From Candidatus Hydrogenedentota bacterium (GTDB taxonomy: Bacteria > Hydrogenedentota > Hydrogenedentia > Hydrogenedentales > JAGMZX01): a stretch of 56,551 nt of DNA. This document shows positions 13,509-21,858 of this stretch, in pieces. Location: positions 1 to 56,551 of the forward strand of contig JAKQEQ010000063.1 of NCBI GenBank assembly GCA_029556545.1, in the 5' to 3' direction. Position 1 is the first letter of the stretch. Each line of letters starts with the position of its first letter. Below the pieces are notes generated by a model, which was given only the letters and a program-made list of their open reading frames with translations, did no database searches and was not told the DNA's origin. The translations under genes were made by a program, and so were the position numbers.

Positions 13509-15808
13509 AAGCTCTGGCGCTGGCTATCGGCCTCACATTGACCACTTTGTCTGCCCTGTCGCAGGACCAGACCGCGGCGGCGCCGCGCGTCACCGCGGTC
13601 CATATCGAAGGGCTCGAACGGGTGTCCGAGCAGGTCGTGCGATCACGACTGGAGGTGCAGTCAGGACAGCCCTACCAACCGCGCGCCGTGGCGCGCGACA
13701 TTCGACGCCTCTACGAGTTGGGCCACTTCGTCAACATCAAGGTCGACGCCCAGCCGGACGGCGACGGCGTCGCACTCACCTATCAATTGGAAGAAAAGCG
13801 GGTTATCGACGAAGTCCGTATCATCGGAAACAAGAAAATCAATGATCGGCGCGTCCGCGGCGTGATTTCCTGGCGGGAGGGGGACACCTTCCTGGCGGAC
13901 GGGTATGATCGGGAGCGGGAGGCGATTCTCGACTTGTACGCGAGCAAGGGCTTCGCCAACGCCACGGTGGACATCGTTGCGGAGAAGGTCGGGCCCTCGC
14001 GGGTACGTGTCACGTACAACATCGACGAGGGCCGCAAGGCGCGCATTCGCAGCATCAGCTTCGCGGGCAACGACGACCTGAAGACCCGCCGACTGCACAA
14101 GATTATGAAGACCCGCAAGGCCTTCTGGTTCATCGGCGGGCGCTTCAACGAAGAAAAATTCGAGCAGGACCTCCAGAACATCCTGACCGCTTACGGCGAT
14201 CGGGGACGGCTGGAAGCGGCCATTCCGCGCACCGAGATCACCTACGGCGACAACGGCAAGGACATGCACATCACCGTCTACCTCAGCGAGGGACCGGTGT
14301 ACTCGGTCGAAACCCTGCAAATCGCCAACAACGTGGTCTACGACGAGGACGAAATCCGCGGGATAATCGAGGTTGAGGAGGGCGAAATCCACAACAAGAG
14401 CCAGGTCGCCGCGGACGCCGACGTCGTCGCCAAGGGCTACCAGGACAGCGGATATGTCAACGCCGTCGTCACGCCCCAAGTCACCTTGGACAAGGAAAAG
14501 AAGACCACCCACGTCGTGCACCAAGTCAGCGAGGGCGACTTGAAATACATTCGCGAAATCCGCGTTTCCGGCAACGAGGTGACGAAAGACGACGTCGTGC
14601 GCCGCCAGATGACGCTGAAGCCCGGCGACCGCTTCGACGGCAGCGCCGTTAAGCTGAGCCAGCGGCGCCTCGACAACACCCGCTATTTCGAGACGACGCG
14701 CATCACGTTGAGCGATATCCTCGAAAACGACATGTGGACCAACCTCTTGGTCGACGTCGAGGAGGGCGACACCGGCACGTTCAATTTCGGCGTCGGCTAT
14801 AGCACGGAGGATAAGTTCGGCGGCTTCGCGGAATTGCGCCTGAGCAACGTCGATATTACGAACTGGCCCAAGTTCTCCGGCGGCGGCCAGCAGTTGTCCC
14901 TGCGCTTCAATATCGGCGACCGGCGGGACACCTATTCCCTCAGCTTCACCGACCCCGAGTTTCTCGGGTATCCGCTGCTTTTCGGGTTTGACCTCTACGA
15001 TGACAGCTACCGTTACAAGGGCACCAGCTATCGCGAGGACCAGACCGGCGGCCAGTTGCGCTTCGGCAAGGTCTTGTCGCCCTACGTGCAAACCCGGTGG
15101 AGCGTCCGTTACCAGGACACGGACATCAGCGACGTGCCGTGGGAATTCCTGGTCAACCGGGAATTGCGCCGGCTGACCCGGGGCAGCACCACCATCGCCA
15201 CGGCCTGGAGCATCGAACGGAACACCATCGACAACCTCCGCGACGCCACCGGCGGCGCAAGCCACATCTTTACGGTCGAGCTCGCCGGACTCGGCGGCGA
15301 TAACCATTTCGTGAAGCTGGACCACGACTCGACGTGGTACTGGTCGCTGAGTGAAGAACGAAAATGGGTCCTTTCACTACGTTCGCGCCACGGCTGGGTG
15401 ACCCCCTATGGCAGTTCGGATTTTGTCCCGTTGCAGGACCGTTATTTTGCCGGCGGCAACACGACGGTGCGCGGCTACGACAACCGCGACATCGGCCCGC
15501 GGACGCACGGGTTCCTCTGGTGGGGCGACGACTATGCTATCGGTGGCGAATTGCGCGTACTCAGTTCGGTCGAGGTGAAGTACAAAGTGACCGATATGCT
15601 CCGGCTGTATGCCTTCGTCGATTCCGGCGGGGTGTGGCCCGAAGCGAGCGATTTCGACTTTGGCGACGTCAGGTACAGCGCCGGCTTGGGCTTCGGCGTG
15701 GATGTGCCGCGCCTTGGACCATTCCGACTGGACTACGGCATTCCCATCAATCCTGATGACCATCAGGGCAGTGGACGGCTGCACCTGACTACCGGGTTCC
15801 GCTTCTGA
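13505..15808 (+). CDS. outer-membrane protein assembly factor BamA
   Basis: 767 residues. A short signal peptide (ending near LSALSQ) is followed by serial POTRA domains (about 25-410; VTAVHIEGLERVSEQVV begins the first, RVIDEVRIIGNKKIND the second). The Omp85 beta-barrel carries the lid-loop motif VRGYDNRDIGP near 658 and a C-terminal beta signal ending TTGFRF. It inserts barrel proteins into the outer membrane. The start is a TTG whose last bases overlap the clpC stop (TTGA), so translation is probably coupled. Followed by skp, lpxD and lpxC-fabZ, it heads a conserved envelope-assembly cluster. Confidence 0.93.
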   Translation: MKALALAIGLTLTTLSALSQDQTAAAPRVTAVHIEGLERVSEQVVRSRLEVQSGQPYQPRAVARDIRRLYELGHFVNIKVDAQPDGDGVALTYQLEEKRVIDEVRIIGNKKINDRRVRGVISWREGDTFLADGYDREREAILDLYASKGFANATVDIVAEKVGPSRVRVTYNIDEGRKARIRSISFAGNDDLKTRRLHKIMKTRKAFWFIGGRFNEEKFEQDLQNILTAYGDRGRLEAAIPRTEITYGDNGKDMHITVYLSEGPVYSVETLQIANNVVYDEDEIRGIIEVEEGEIHNKSQVAADADVVAKGYQDSGYVNAVVTPQVTLDKEKKTTHVVHQVSEGDLKYIREIRVSGNEVTKDDVVRRQMTLKPGDRFDGSAVKLSQRRLDNTRYFETTRITLSDILENDMWTNLLVDVEEGDTGTFNFGVGYSTEDKFGGFAELRLSNVDITNWPKFSGGGQQLSLRFNIGDRRDTYSLSFTDPEFLGYPLLFGFDLYDDSYRYKGTSYREDQTGGQLRFGKVLSPYVQTRWSVRYQDTDISDVPWEFLVNRELRRLTRGSTTIATAWSIERNTIDNLRDATGGASHIFTVELAGLGGDNHFVKLDHDSTWYWSLSEERKWVLSLRSRHGWVTPYGSSDFVPLQDRYFAGGNTTVRGYDNRDIGPRTHGFLWWGDDYAIGGELRVLSSVEVKYKVTDMLRLYAFVDSGGVWPEASDFDFGDVRYSAGLGFGVDVPRLGPFRLDYGIPINPDDHQGSGRLHLTTGFRF

Positions 15809-15823
15809 TCCGTCGCGCGGAAT

Positions 15824-15853
15824 TTGCAGGTTTCAGCCATGAAATGCTATAGT
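15824..15853 (+). promoter_or_regulatory. sigma70-like promoter upstream of skp
   Basis: TTGCAG (15824-15829), an 18-base spacer and TATAGT (15848-15853) preceded by TGC. Both hexamers and the extension fit well. It would allow skp-lpxD-lpxC/fabZ to be transcribed separately from bamA. Confidence 0.5.
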
Positions 15854-15942
15854 TGCTCCCGCTCACATGCCTCTTCCCAAGTCCTGAAAAGAACACGGGG
15901 GCTGCACAGTTCCAGACGGCCCCAAGAGAAGGATGAAATACC

Positions 15943-16503
15943 GTGTTGAAATCCACCTATATCGCGCTTGTGGCGGCCTTAACGGCCTCGCTTCTGGCCC
16001 CCGGCGTCGCCGACGCCCAAGACGACGCCAAGGCCTCCGGCGGGTTCAAGATCGGCGTTGTCGATTTCCGCTATCTGTTGACCGCCTATAACAAGCGCAA
16101 GACCGAGTATGACAAGCTCCAGAAGGAAGTCGACGACCTGCAGAAGGGCATCGACGGCATCGCCAACGAGGTCGAGAAACTCAAGGGCCAGTATGACGCG
16201 CAGGTCGACAAGATGAGCAGCACCGAGCGGCGCGCGCTCGAGGAAAAGATCGAGGGGCTCGCGGCGGACTTCCGGGCCGAACTCGCCAAGCGGCAACGCC
16301 TGGTCGACCGCAAGGAGAAGCAGGTCGTCGAAACGCTTATCACGGACATTAGAGCCGTTGTCGAGGAAATCGCGGTTACCGAGAATTACCACTTGATTCT
16401 CGATGCGAATTCCCCGAATCCTCCCCGGGGAGGGGTCCTGTATTACAGCAAAACGCTGGATATCACACCCAAGGTCGAGGCGCGCCTCAACAAGACACCC
16501 TGA
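15943..16503 (+). CDS. Skp/OmpH-family periplasmic chaperone
   Basis: 186 residues. A signal peptide ends at about VADA (26). The mature part begins FKIGVVDFRYLL, the usual OmpH opening, and continues as a long charged coiled coil (about 45-140) forming the tentacle arms of the Skp trimer. It ends with a short strand segment (YHLILDAN, GVLYYSKTLDIT). It would carry unfolded outer-membrane proteins to BamA, encoded just upstream. The start is GTG 15943, with AAGGA about 10 bases before it; the adjacent TTG is an alternative. The ATG at 15933 is out of frame. Confidence 0.88.
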   Translation: MLKSTYIALVAALTASLLAPGVADAQDDAKASGGFKIGVVDFRYLLTAYNKRKTEYDKLQKEVDDLQKGIDGIANEVEKLKGQYDAQVDKMSSTERRALEEKIEGLAADFRAELAKRQRLVDRKEKQVVETLITDIRAVVEEIAVTENYHLILDANSPNPPRGGVLYYSKTLDITPKVEARLNKTP

Positions 16504-16629
16504 ACAATACCATACCCCAAGCCGCCGAAAGCCCAACGCCCCGTCCTGAACTGGGAGGGGGCGTGGTCACATGGCGGCGCGTCCCGGTTTCTCGGTTCAA
16601 GAGATAGGGAAAGACCCATATTTGTGGAA

Positions 16630-17658
16630 ATGACCGTTTCCGAGATCGTCGCGCTCGTCGGCGGGCGCGTCGCGGGGGACCCGAGCCTCCGCATTACCGG
16701 CGCCAACGGGTTGCGCGAGGCCCGCAAAGGCGAAGTGTCCTTCGTGCGCGAGGCCCGGTACCTGCCCCTGCTGGACCATACGCGGGCTTCCGCAGTGTTT
16801 CTGGCGGAGGAGGTCCAGGGGTACCCGTTTACCCAAATCATCGTGGATCAACCCGAGGTGGCTTTCCTTTTAGTCTTGCAGCGCTTGGGCGAACACGCAT
16901 TGACCCATCCCCAAGGCGTCCACCCCGCGGCCATCGTCGGGAATAACGTCGCCCTGGGGCGCGAAGTCGCCCTCGACGCTTTCGTCCGTATCGCCGACGA
17001 CGCCTGTATCGGCGACCGCGTCGTACTGTATGCGGGGGCGTATGTGGGCCGCAGTGCGCGCGTTGGCGCGGACACCGTGGTGTACCCGAACGCCACAATT
17101 CGCGAATACTGCGAAATCGGCGAGCGGTGCATACTCCATGCGAATGCGGTCATCGGCAGCGACGGCTTCGGCTTCGTACCGGTGGAGGGCCGCTGGGTCA
17201 AGGTCCCGCAGGTAGGCCGCGTCGTGCTGGGCGACGACGTCGAGGTAGGCAGTAACACGGCCATTGACCGGGCGACCTTCGGCGAGACGCGCATCGGACA
17301 GGGTACGAAGATTGACAATCTCGTGCAGATTGGCCACAATGTCCGGATAGGCGAACACTGCGTGATCGCCGGGAAAGTCGGCATCGCCGGCAGCGCCGTC
17401 ATCGGCAGCCATGTGCGGATAGGGGCGCAGGCCGGCGTCAATGGGCACATCGAGGTCGGCGACGGCGCCACCATAGGCGCCCGCGCCGGCGTGACGGGGT
17501 CGGTACCGGCCGGGGCTACCGTGTCGGGCTTCCCCGCCATAGACCACAGTCAACAGCGGCGCGTGATGGTGGCGCAGACGCACCTGCCCGAAATGGGGCG
17601 CCGGCTGCGCCAAGTCGAGCGTCGCATGGACGCGCTGGAACAGCAACGCCATGAGTAA
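16630..17658 (+). CDS. UDP-3-O-acylglucosamine N-acyltransferase LpxD
   Basis: 342 residues. The N-terminal uridine-binding domain (1-95; [18 protein letters not shown]) is followed by a left-handed beta-helix of hexapeptide repeats (about 100-300) containing IGSDGFGF and [11 protein letters not shown], whose histidine near 236 matches the catalytic His. It ends with a helical trimer-binding tail. It catalyses the third step of lipid A synthesis. ATG 16630 is chosen; GTG 16624 is also in frame. Its last codons overlap the start of lpxC-fabZ by 8 bases. Confidence 0.93.
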   Translation: MTVSEIVALVGGRVAGDPSLRITGANGLREARKGEVSFVREARYLPLLDHTRASAVFLAEEVQGYPFTQIIVDQPEVAFLLVLQRLGEHALTHPQGVHPAAIVGNNVALGREVALDAFVRIADDACIGDRVVLYAGAYVGRSARVGADTVVYPNATIREYCEIGERCILHANAVIGSDGFGFVPVEGRWVKVPQVGRVVLGDDVEVGSNTAIDRATFGETRIGQGTKIDNLVQIGHNVRIGEHCVIAGKVGIAGSAVIGSHVRIGAQAGVNGHIEVGDGATIGARAGVTGSVPAGATVSGFPAIDHSQQRRVMVAQTHLPEMGRRLRQVERRMDALEQQRHE

Positions 17659-18976
17659 ACAGCGAACCATCGCCAATAAGGTGTCGTTTTCGGGGGTCGG
17701 GCTGCATCAGGGGACGCTCACCACGGTGACCTTCCTGCCCGCGCCCGAAAACAGCGGTATTGTCTTTCGCCGCGTGGACCTGCCCGGAAGTCCGCCTATC
17801 CCAGCGGATATCGACCACGTCGTCGACGTGTCGCGAGGCACCACCATCGGTATCGGCAACGCCCACGTCCATACCGTCGAGCACGCGCTGTCGGCCATGG
17901 TCGGCCTTGGCGTGGACAACCTCATTGTCGAACTCGACGGGGACGAAATCCCGAACGGCGACGGCAGCGCGCTTCCCGTCATGACAACGCTGCTCAAAGC
18001 GGGCATCGTCGAGCTGGACGCCGAAAAACAGTACATCACCGTCGATCGGCCCGTGTACTACCGCCAAGACGACGTAACCCTCAGCGTTCTGCCGTCAGAC
18101 GAACTGCGCGTGACCATGACCATCGCCTACGACCACGTGGCGATAGGCACGCAATACGCCTCGTTCACCATCAACGAGACCACCTTCCGCGAACAAATCG
18201 CCCCGGCGCGCACCTTCTGTTTCCTGCGCGAAGTCAAGATGCTTCAGGAACAAGGTCTCATCAAGGGCGGCAGCCTCGAGAGCGCCGTCGTCATCGGCGA
18301 CGAAAGCATCCTCAACGAAGACCTCCGATTTCCCGACGAATTTGTCCGCCATAAGATTCTCGACCTGCTGGGCGACATGTACCTGCTCGGGCGTCCCGTA
18401 CGCGGGCACATCGTCGGCGTCAAGGCCGGCCACGAAAAGAACGTGCTCTTCTCCCGGCAGATTCGCAAGGCCTATCTTAACGGCAACGGCGCCGCGCGCC
18501 GACTCAAGGACTACCGGGTTACACGCCGCCAGGAATCTGCGCTCGATGTCAACAAAATCATGCGCATACTGCCGCACCGCTACCCATTTCTACTGGTCGA
18601 CCGCGTCCTCAGCTTCGAGCCCTTCAAGCACGTCACCGGCATCAAGAACGTAACCGTGAACGAGCCCTTCTTCCAGGGGCATTGGCCCGACATCCCCGTC
18701 ATGCCCGGCGTCCTCATCATCGAGGCCATGGCCCAGGTCAGCTCCGTCCTCATCTTCGGCGAAGACGGCGAGCCCCACGGCAAACTTGCCTTCTTCATGG
18801 GCATCGACAGCGCCAAATTCCGCCGCACGGTCGTTCCCGGCGATCAGCTTCTCATCGAAGCCGAGATGCTCCACTTCCGCCACAATGCTTGCAAGGCGCG
18901 GGCCCGCGCCTACGTCGACAACGACCTGTGCGCCGAGGCAATCATGTCCTTCAGCCTGATGGACATCCAGGATTGA
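17651..18976 (+). CDS. bifunctional LpxC-FabZ fusion
   Basis: 441 residues. Residues 1-280 are LpxC, the zinc deacetylase that commits UDP-acyl-GlcNAc to lipid A. Zinc ligands are H78 (in HTVEH), H234 and D238 (HKILD), with E77 and H261 (KAGHEKN) as catalytic residues. Residues about 298-441 are FabZ, the 3-hydroxyacyl-ACP dehydratase, with [12 protein letters not shown], the active-site His344 in [11 protein letters not shown] and Glu358. The two enzymes compete for 3-hydroxyacyl-ACP, so fusion fixes their ratio. The same fusion is known in Bacteroidetes/Chlorobi-type bacteria. It overlaps lpxD, indicating an operon. Confidence 0.95.
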   Translation: MSKQRTIANKVSFSGVGLHQGTLTTVTFLPAPENSGIVFRRVDLPGSPPIPADIDHVVDVSRGTTIGIGNAHVHTVEHALSAMVGLGVDNLIVELDGDEIPNGDGSALPVMTTLLKAGIVELDAEKQYITVDRPVYYRQDDVTLSVLPSDELRVTMTIAYDHVAIGTQYASFTINETTFREQIAPARTFCFLREVKMLQEQGLIKGGSLESAVVIGDESILNEDLRFPDEFVRHKILDLLGDMYLLGRPVRGHIVGVKAGHEKNVLFSRQIRKAYLNGNGAARRLKDYRVTRRQESALDVNKIMRILPHRYPFLLVDRVLSFEPFKHVTGIKNVTVNEPFFQGHWPDIPVMPGVLIIEAMAQVSSVLIFGEDGEPHGKLAFFMGIDSAKFRRTVVPGDQLLIEAEMLHFRHNACKARARAYVDNDLCAEAIMSFSLMDIQD

Positions 18977-19072
18977 CCCCTTTCCGCGCCCGTGCTCGCT
19001 CCGGTTCGCGCCCACCCCCCTGCCGTCTTTGCTCCGTCCGATCCGTCGTTCGCCCCACGCCCCCGCAGTCTC

Positions 19073-19081
19073 TGCTATACT
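19073..19081 (+). promoter_or_regulatory. extended -10 promoter element
   Basis: TGCTATACT lies 38 bases before ATG 19120, with the same TGN-extended form as at 9103. No convincing -35 is seen. Confidence 0.45.
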
Positions 19082-19119
19082 GAGTGCACCGGTTAATACC
19101 GGAACCCCGCGAGGCGATT

Positions 19120-19479
19120 ATGGTCCTTTACCGATGCGACGGCTGCGGCGCGGAAATCCCCCGCCAAGCGCTCCGTTATACCGTCGCCATTGACGTGCGC
19201 GCCGCCTACGACGAGATCGAGGTGCATCTTGCCGACCTCATCCGCGACCATCGCGCCGAGATACTTGCCCTCCTCGAACGCATGCGCCAACGCGATCCCC
19301 AGGAAGTCGAAGATCAGGTCTACAAACGGTTCCAGTTTGATCTGTGCCCCGCCTGCCACCGTGCGTACCTTCGCGATCCGCTCCGGTTCCACGTGGGATC
19401 CGCCGCACTCGCGGAAGACATCGATATCGACGGCTTCCTGCGATCCCTGGGCTTCGGCCAGACGCGTGAAGAGCCCTGA
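19120..19479 (+). CDS. zinc-ribbon-like hypothetical protein
   Basis: 119 residues. A CDGCG pair near residues 6-9 and a CPACH pair near 85-88 could bind one zinc ion. The stretch between is helical and acidic/basic (EVHLADLIRDHRAEILALLERM). There is no signal peptide or membrane segment, so it is cytoplasmic. I do not recognise a named family; proteins of this kind are often annotated simply as zinc-ribbon proteins. The ATG at 19120 puts the first CxxC near the N-terminus and fits the promoter at 19073. Confidence 0.7.
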   Translation: MVLYRCDGCGAEIPRQALRYTVAIDVRAAYDEIEVHLADLIRDHRAEILALLERMRQRDPQEVEDQVYKRFQFDLCPACHRAYLRDPLRFHVGSAALAEDIDIDGFLRSLGFGQTREEP

Positions 19480-19525
19480 GACGTCGGCCGGCGCCTGTGG
19501 TAGAAGCTTCAGATTGCATCAGACG

Positions 19526-19550
19526 GCAGCCTGAAGGCTGAACTACGAAC
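19526..19550. repeat. REP-family A half element
   Basis: GCAGCCTGAAGGCTG followed by AACTACGAAC matches one arm of the palindromic element at 19787-19844 (ACTACGAAC end). It lies in the 3' part of the small leftward ORF 19543-19650 and covers its stop codon. Confidence 0.5.
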
Positions 19551-19650
19551 CCGTCCGGCCTTTCCCCGCGCCGTCCCCGCGAAACGCAACCACCAACCAC
19601 AACACCAACACGATGGTCAGCAGGACCATATAGGAGATGTAGGCGATCAT
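19543..19650 (-). CDS. 35-residue single-pass membrane protein (candidate)
   Basis: Short leftward ORF. Residues 3-23 (AYISYMVLLTIVLVLWLVV) form one hydrophobic helix, followed by a short Gly/Arg/Lys tail. AGAGGA lies about 10 bases before the ATG, a credible ribosome site. Its stop falls in a REP-like arm (CTACGAAC), so the tail may have been altered by that element. It lies downstream of the HlyD-type adaptor gene on the same strand, but 186 bases and another REP element separate them. Small one-helix proteins often stabilise membrane complexes; no partner can be named. It could be a chance frame, but the combination of ribosome site and clean helix is unusual for intergenic DNA. Confidence 0.45.
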   Translation of the reverse strand: MIAYISYMVLLTIVLVLWLVVAFRGDGAGKGRTGS

Positions 19651-19786
19651 GCTTGCGCGTCCTCTGGATGTAATCTTGAAGAAGTCAAGTCCAGCATACC
19701 CCATACGCACACCGGAACGCCTGCCTTATCGCGCCCCCGCCCGAATGAACATGGGACACAAACCCAAGTCTTGTTCGCAGTGTCTT

Positions 19787-19844
19787 GTTCGTAGTGCAGC
19801 CTTTAGGCTGTCTTCAAGACCACGCCGAAGCGTGTACTACGAAC
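19787..19844. repeat. REP-family A element (paired palindromes)
   Basis: A 58-base element bounded by inverted ends GTTCGTAGT and ACTACGAAC. Inside are two further palindromes, GCAGCCTTTAGGCTG and CACGCCGAAGCGTG, separated by TTCAAGAC. Close relatives lie at 49856-49935, 53081-53177 and 53823-53845. The layout matches paired REP units (BIME-like). It overlaps the last bases of the adaptor gene stop (19837). Confidence 0.75.
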
Positions 19845-21159
19845 GATCCTTGACGCGGGTGCTGTCGGCCAGATCGTTGGGCGGGTCGGCGACGAAACGG
19901 TCTTCGGGGCCGAGCCCCGCGGTGATCTCGGCCCATTCTTCGTTCTTGAGGCCTACGCCGACGGGGGTGAGGCGGGCGACGCCGCCCTCGACCTTGAAGA
20001 CGTGCCACGCGCCCTGGTGCTGGAACACGGCGCGTTCGGGAACGGCGAGGGTGTCGGGTTGTTCGGCGGTGATGATCCTGACATCGAGGCTCGTGCCGGG
20101 ACGCAGCGGATGGGCTTTGCCGTCGTAGTCGATAAGCACGCGCACGCGCTGTTGTTCGATGCCGAGGGCCGAAATCTTCTTGAACGCGGCGGGGAATATC
20201 CGCTTGACGGTCCCGGCGATGGTCTCGCCGCCGAGGGCTTTGCCCGTGATCTCGACGGGCGCGCTTGGCTTCACGCGCACGACCTCCTCCGAGAGCACGT
20301 CGCACACGATTTCACTCGACGCGGGGTCGCCCGTTTGGAGCAGCGGCGTGCCCGCGAGCAGGGTGCGCCGGTCCTCGACGAACTTGACGAGCACCGGACC
20401 GGTGACGGGCGCGCGGATGGTCGTCTTTTCGAGGTCGTCGCGCAGGACGCGCAGTTGCGCCTCGAAGTGCTCGATCTGGGCCCGGTGCGCCTCGCGCATG
20501 AATTCGTTGTCGTCCACGGACGCGGCCAGTTGCCGCGACGCAAGCGCTGCTATCTCGAGACCCTTCTCGCCGGCTTGCTCCGCAAGACGCGCCCGGGCCA
20601 GGTCCTGTTCGAGGGCGCGGTAGGCGCTTTCCGCCGCGTCGAAGTCCCGTTGGCTCATGACCCGCTCCGCCTGGAGGCGTTGCGCGCGTTCGTAGTCCTT
20701 GCGCGCCTGTTCGAGGTTGATTGCGACGACGGCGCGGGCCTTGCGCGCCATTTCCAGGGAGGCCGCGACCTCCTTCACGCGCTGTTCCGCCGCCTCGAGG
20801 GCCTCCGGCTTCGGCTTGGTCACGTCCACGCCGGTGATTTGCGCCCGCGTCTGTGCGATCAGCGCCTCAAGCGCCTTGATCTGCTCCTCGATGGGCAGCG
20901 ACTCGACATGCGTCAGTACCTCACCCTGCTGGACGACGTCGCCGACCTGCCATTCGATGCGCGCGACGGTGCCCGAGACGGGCATGTCGACGGTGAACGT
21001 CCGCGCGAGTTGGGTCTCCGCGTCCTCGGCGATGTACTCGCGCACCGTCATGCGAACCGGGGTTCCAATTTCGACGAACACGGGGCGCGGCCGCATCGAG
21101 ACCGCCACGCCCGCCGCGACGGCCACCGCCAATAACGCCCAGAGCGATCTGCGTCTCAT
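19837..21159 (-). CDS. HlyD/RND-type periplasmic adaptor protein
   Basis: 440 residues. An N-terminal membrane anchor (6-22) is followed by a lipoyl-like half motif (VSGTVARIEWQVGDVVQQGEVL, about 60-85) and a long coiled-coil hairpin (85-230). The second lipoyl half (TTIRAPVTGPVL) and beta-barrel/MP domains follow (LRPGTSLDVRI, TLAVPERAVF). Adaptors of this kind bridge an inner-membrane ABC or RND pump to an outer-membrane channel. No permease, ATPase or TolC gene lies nearby, so this one is orphaned in the window. It probably shares a transcript with the bPH2 gene 71 bases upstream. Its end abuts a REP element, consistent with loss or relocation of a former downstream partner, but that is inference. 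Confidence 0.82.
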   Translation of the reverse strand: MRRRSLWALLAVAVAAGVAVSMRPRPVFVEIGTPVRMTVREYIAEDAETQLARTFTVDMPVSGTVARIEWQVGDVVQQGEVLTHVESLPIEEQIKALEALIAQTRAQITGVDVTKPKPEALEAAEQRVKEVAASLEMARKARAVVAINLEQARKDYERAQRLQAERVMSQRDFDAAESAYRALEQDLARARLAEQAGEKGLEIAALASRQLAASVDDNEFMREAHRAQIEHFEAQLRVLRDDLEKTTIRAPVTGPVLVKFVEDRRTLLAGTPLLQTGDPASSEIVCDVLSEEVVRVKPSAPVEITGKALGGETIAGTVKRIFPAAFKKISALGIEQQRVRVLIDYDGKAHPLRPGTSLDVRIITAEQPDTLAVPERAVFQHQGAWHVFKVEGGVARLTPVGVGLKNEEWAEITAGLGPEDRFVADPPNDLADSTRVKDRS

Positions 21160-21230
21160 GCGATTCCCGCCGTGCCGTATCGGCGTTCGCTATCGGTGCA
21201 TGAAAGCATGCGGCCTTCCCGTGCGCTCCG

Positions 21231-21704
21231 TCACTCTCCGTCCCGGTGCGCCTCTCGCCGTTCTTCGATCTGGATGCGCTTCTGCCGGAGCACAAGGTCC
21301 TTGACGGCCCCGGGGCCGGGTACGCCGAAGACCTCCTCTTCCCATCCTTCGGTGCCCGCCGTACCGATGCGCACGGTGCCAATGTTGACGACACGCTGGA
21401 GCAGCGACTGCTGCGTTTCGATGGCGCGGACGTCGGCGCAGGAGATGTGGTTCTCGGTCTTGCTGAGCACGCCGCGGCTCGACACCACCTGATCCTCGAA
21501 CACGGTGAGACGCATGGCGGCGCGCTTCCACAGGATCACGACCAGCGGGATGACGAGCAGGCACAGGACCAACCAGCCGTAAGCGTTCTCGGCCAGGACC
21601 GCCACCGCCACGGCTGCCGCAATGAGAATCAGGGAAGACAAATACCACCCTGTGAAATTCCACAGCGATGGCCGCACCTCCAGCAACTTCTTGCCCTCGA
21701 TCAT
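21231..21704 (-). CDS. bPH2 (YdbT/YdbS-like) membrane protein
   Basis: 157 residues. Two adjacent transmembrane helices (about 18-37 and 41-60) precede a bacterial pleckstrin-homology domain of the DUF304/bPH2 kind: RLTVFEDQVVSSRGVLSKTENHISCADVRAIETQQSLL fits its first strands. Such proteins are small inner-membrane proteins of poorly known role; some protect against bacteriocins. It precedes the adaptor gene in the same direction. The C-terminal tail is highly charged (QKRIQIEERREAHRDGE). Confidence 0.8.
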   Translation of the reverse strand: MIEGKKLLEVRPSLWNFTGWYLSSLILIAAAVAVAVLAENAYGWLVLCLLVIPLVVILWKRAAMRLTVFEDQVVSSRGVLSKTENHISCADVRAIETQQSLLQRVVNIGTVRIGTAGTEGWEEEVFGVPGPGAVKDLVLRQKRIQIEERREAHRDGE

Positions 21705-21800
21705 GATCAGACCCTCCCTTGCTTTTCGGACAGAATCGCATCATAGGGCAGCGCCCCGGAACCGGTCAAGCGGCGCAAGCACGCCCGGGCCTTCTCATGT

Positions 21801-21845
21801 CTGATCCGCCTGATCCGACCGATCCGACCGATCCGACCGATCCGA
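21801..21845. repeat. 9-bp tandem repeat, five units
   Basis: Five units of (C)CGATCCGA type: 21801-21809 and 21810-21818 begin CTGATCCG, and the next three are exact CCGATCCGA. It lies between the stop of the phosphatase-like gene and the start of the bPH2 gene, both leftward. Confidence 0.8.
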
Positions 21846-21858
21846 CCGCCGCCAACCG

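Noticed and set aside
13661-15325. 554-codon open frame on the minus strand
   Set aside because: Antisense to bamA, with low-complexity Val/Asp/Leu sequence typical of a shadow frame.
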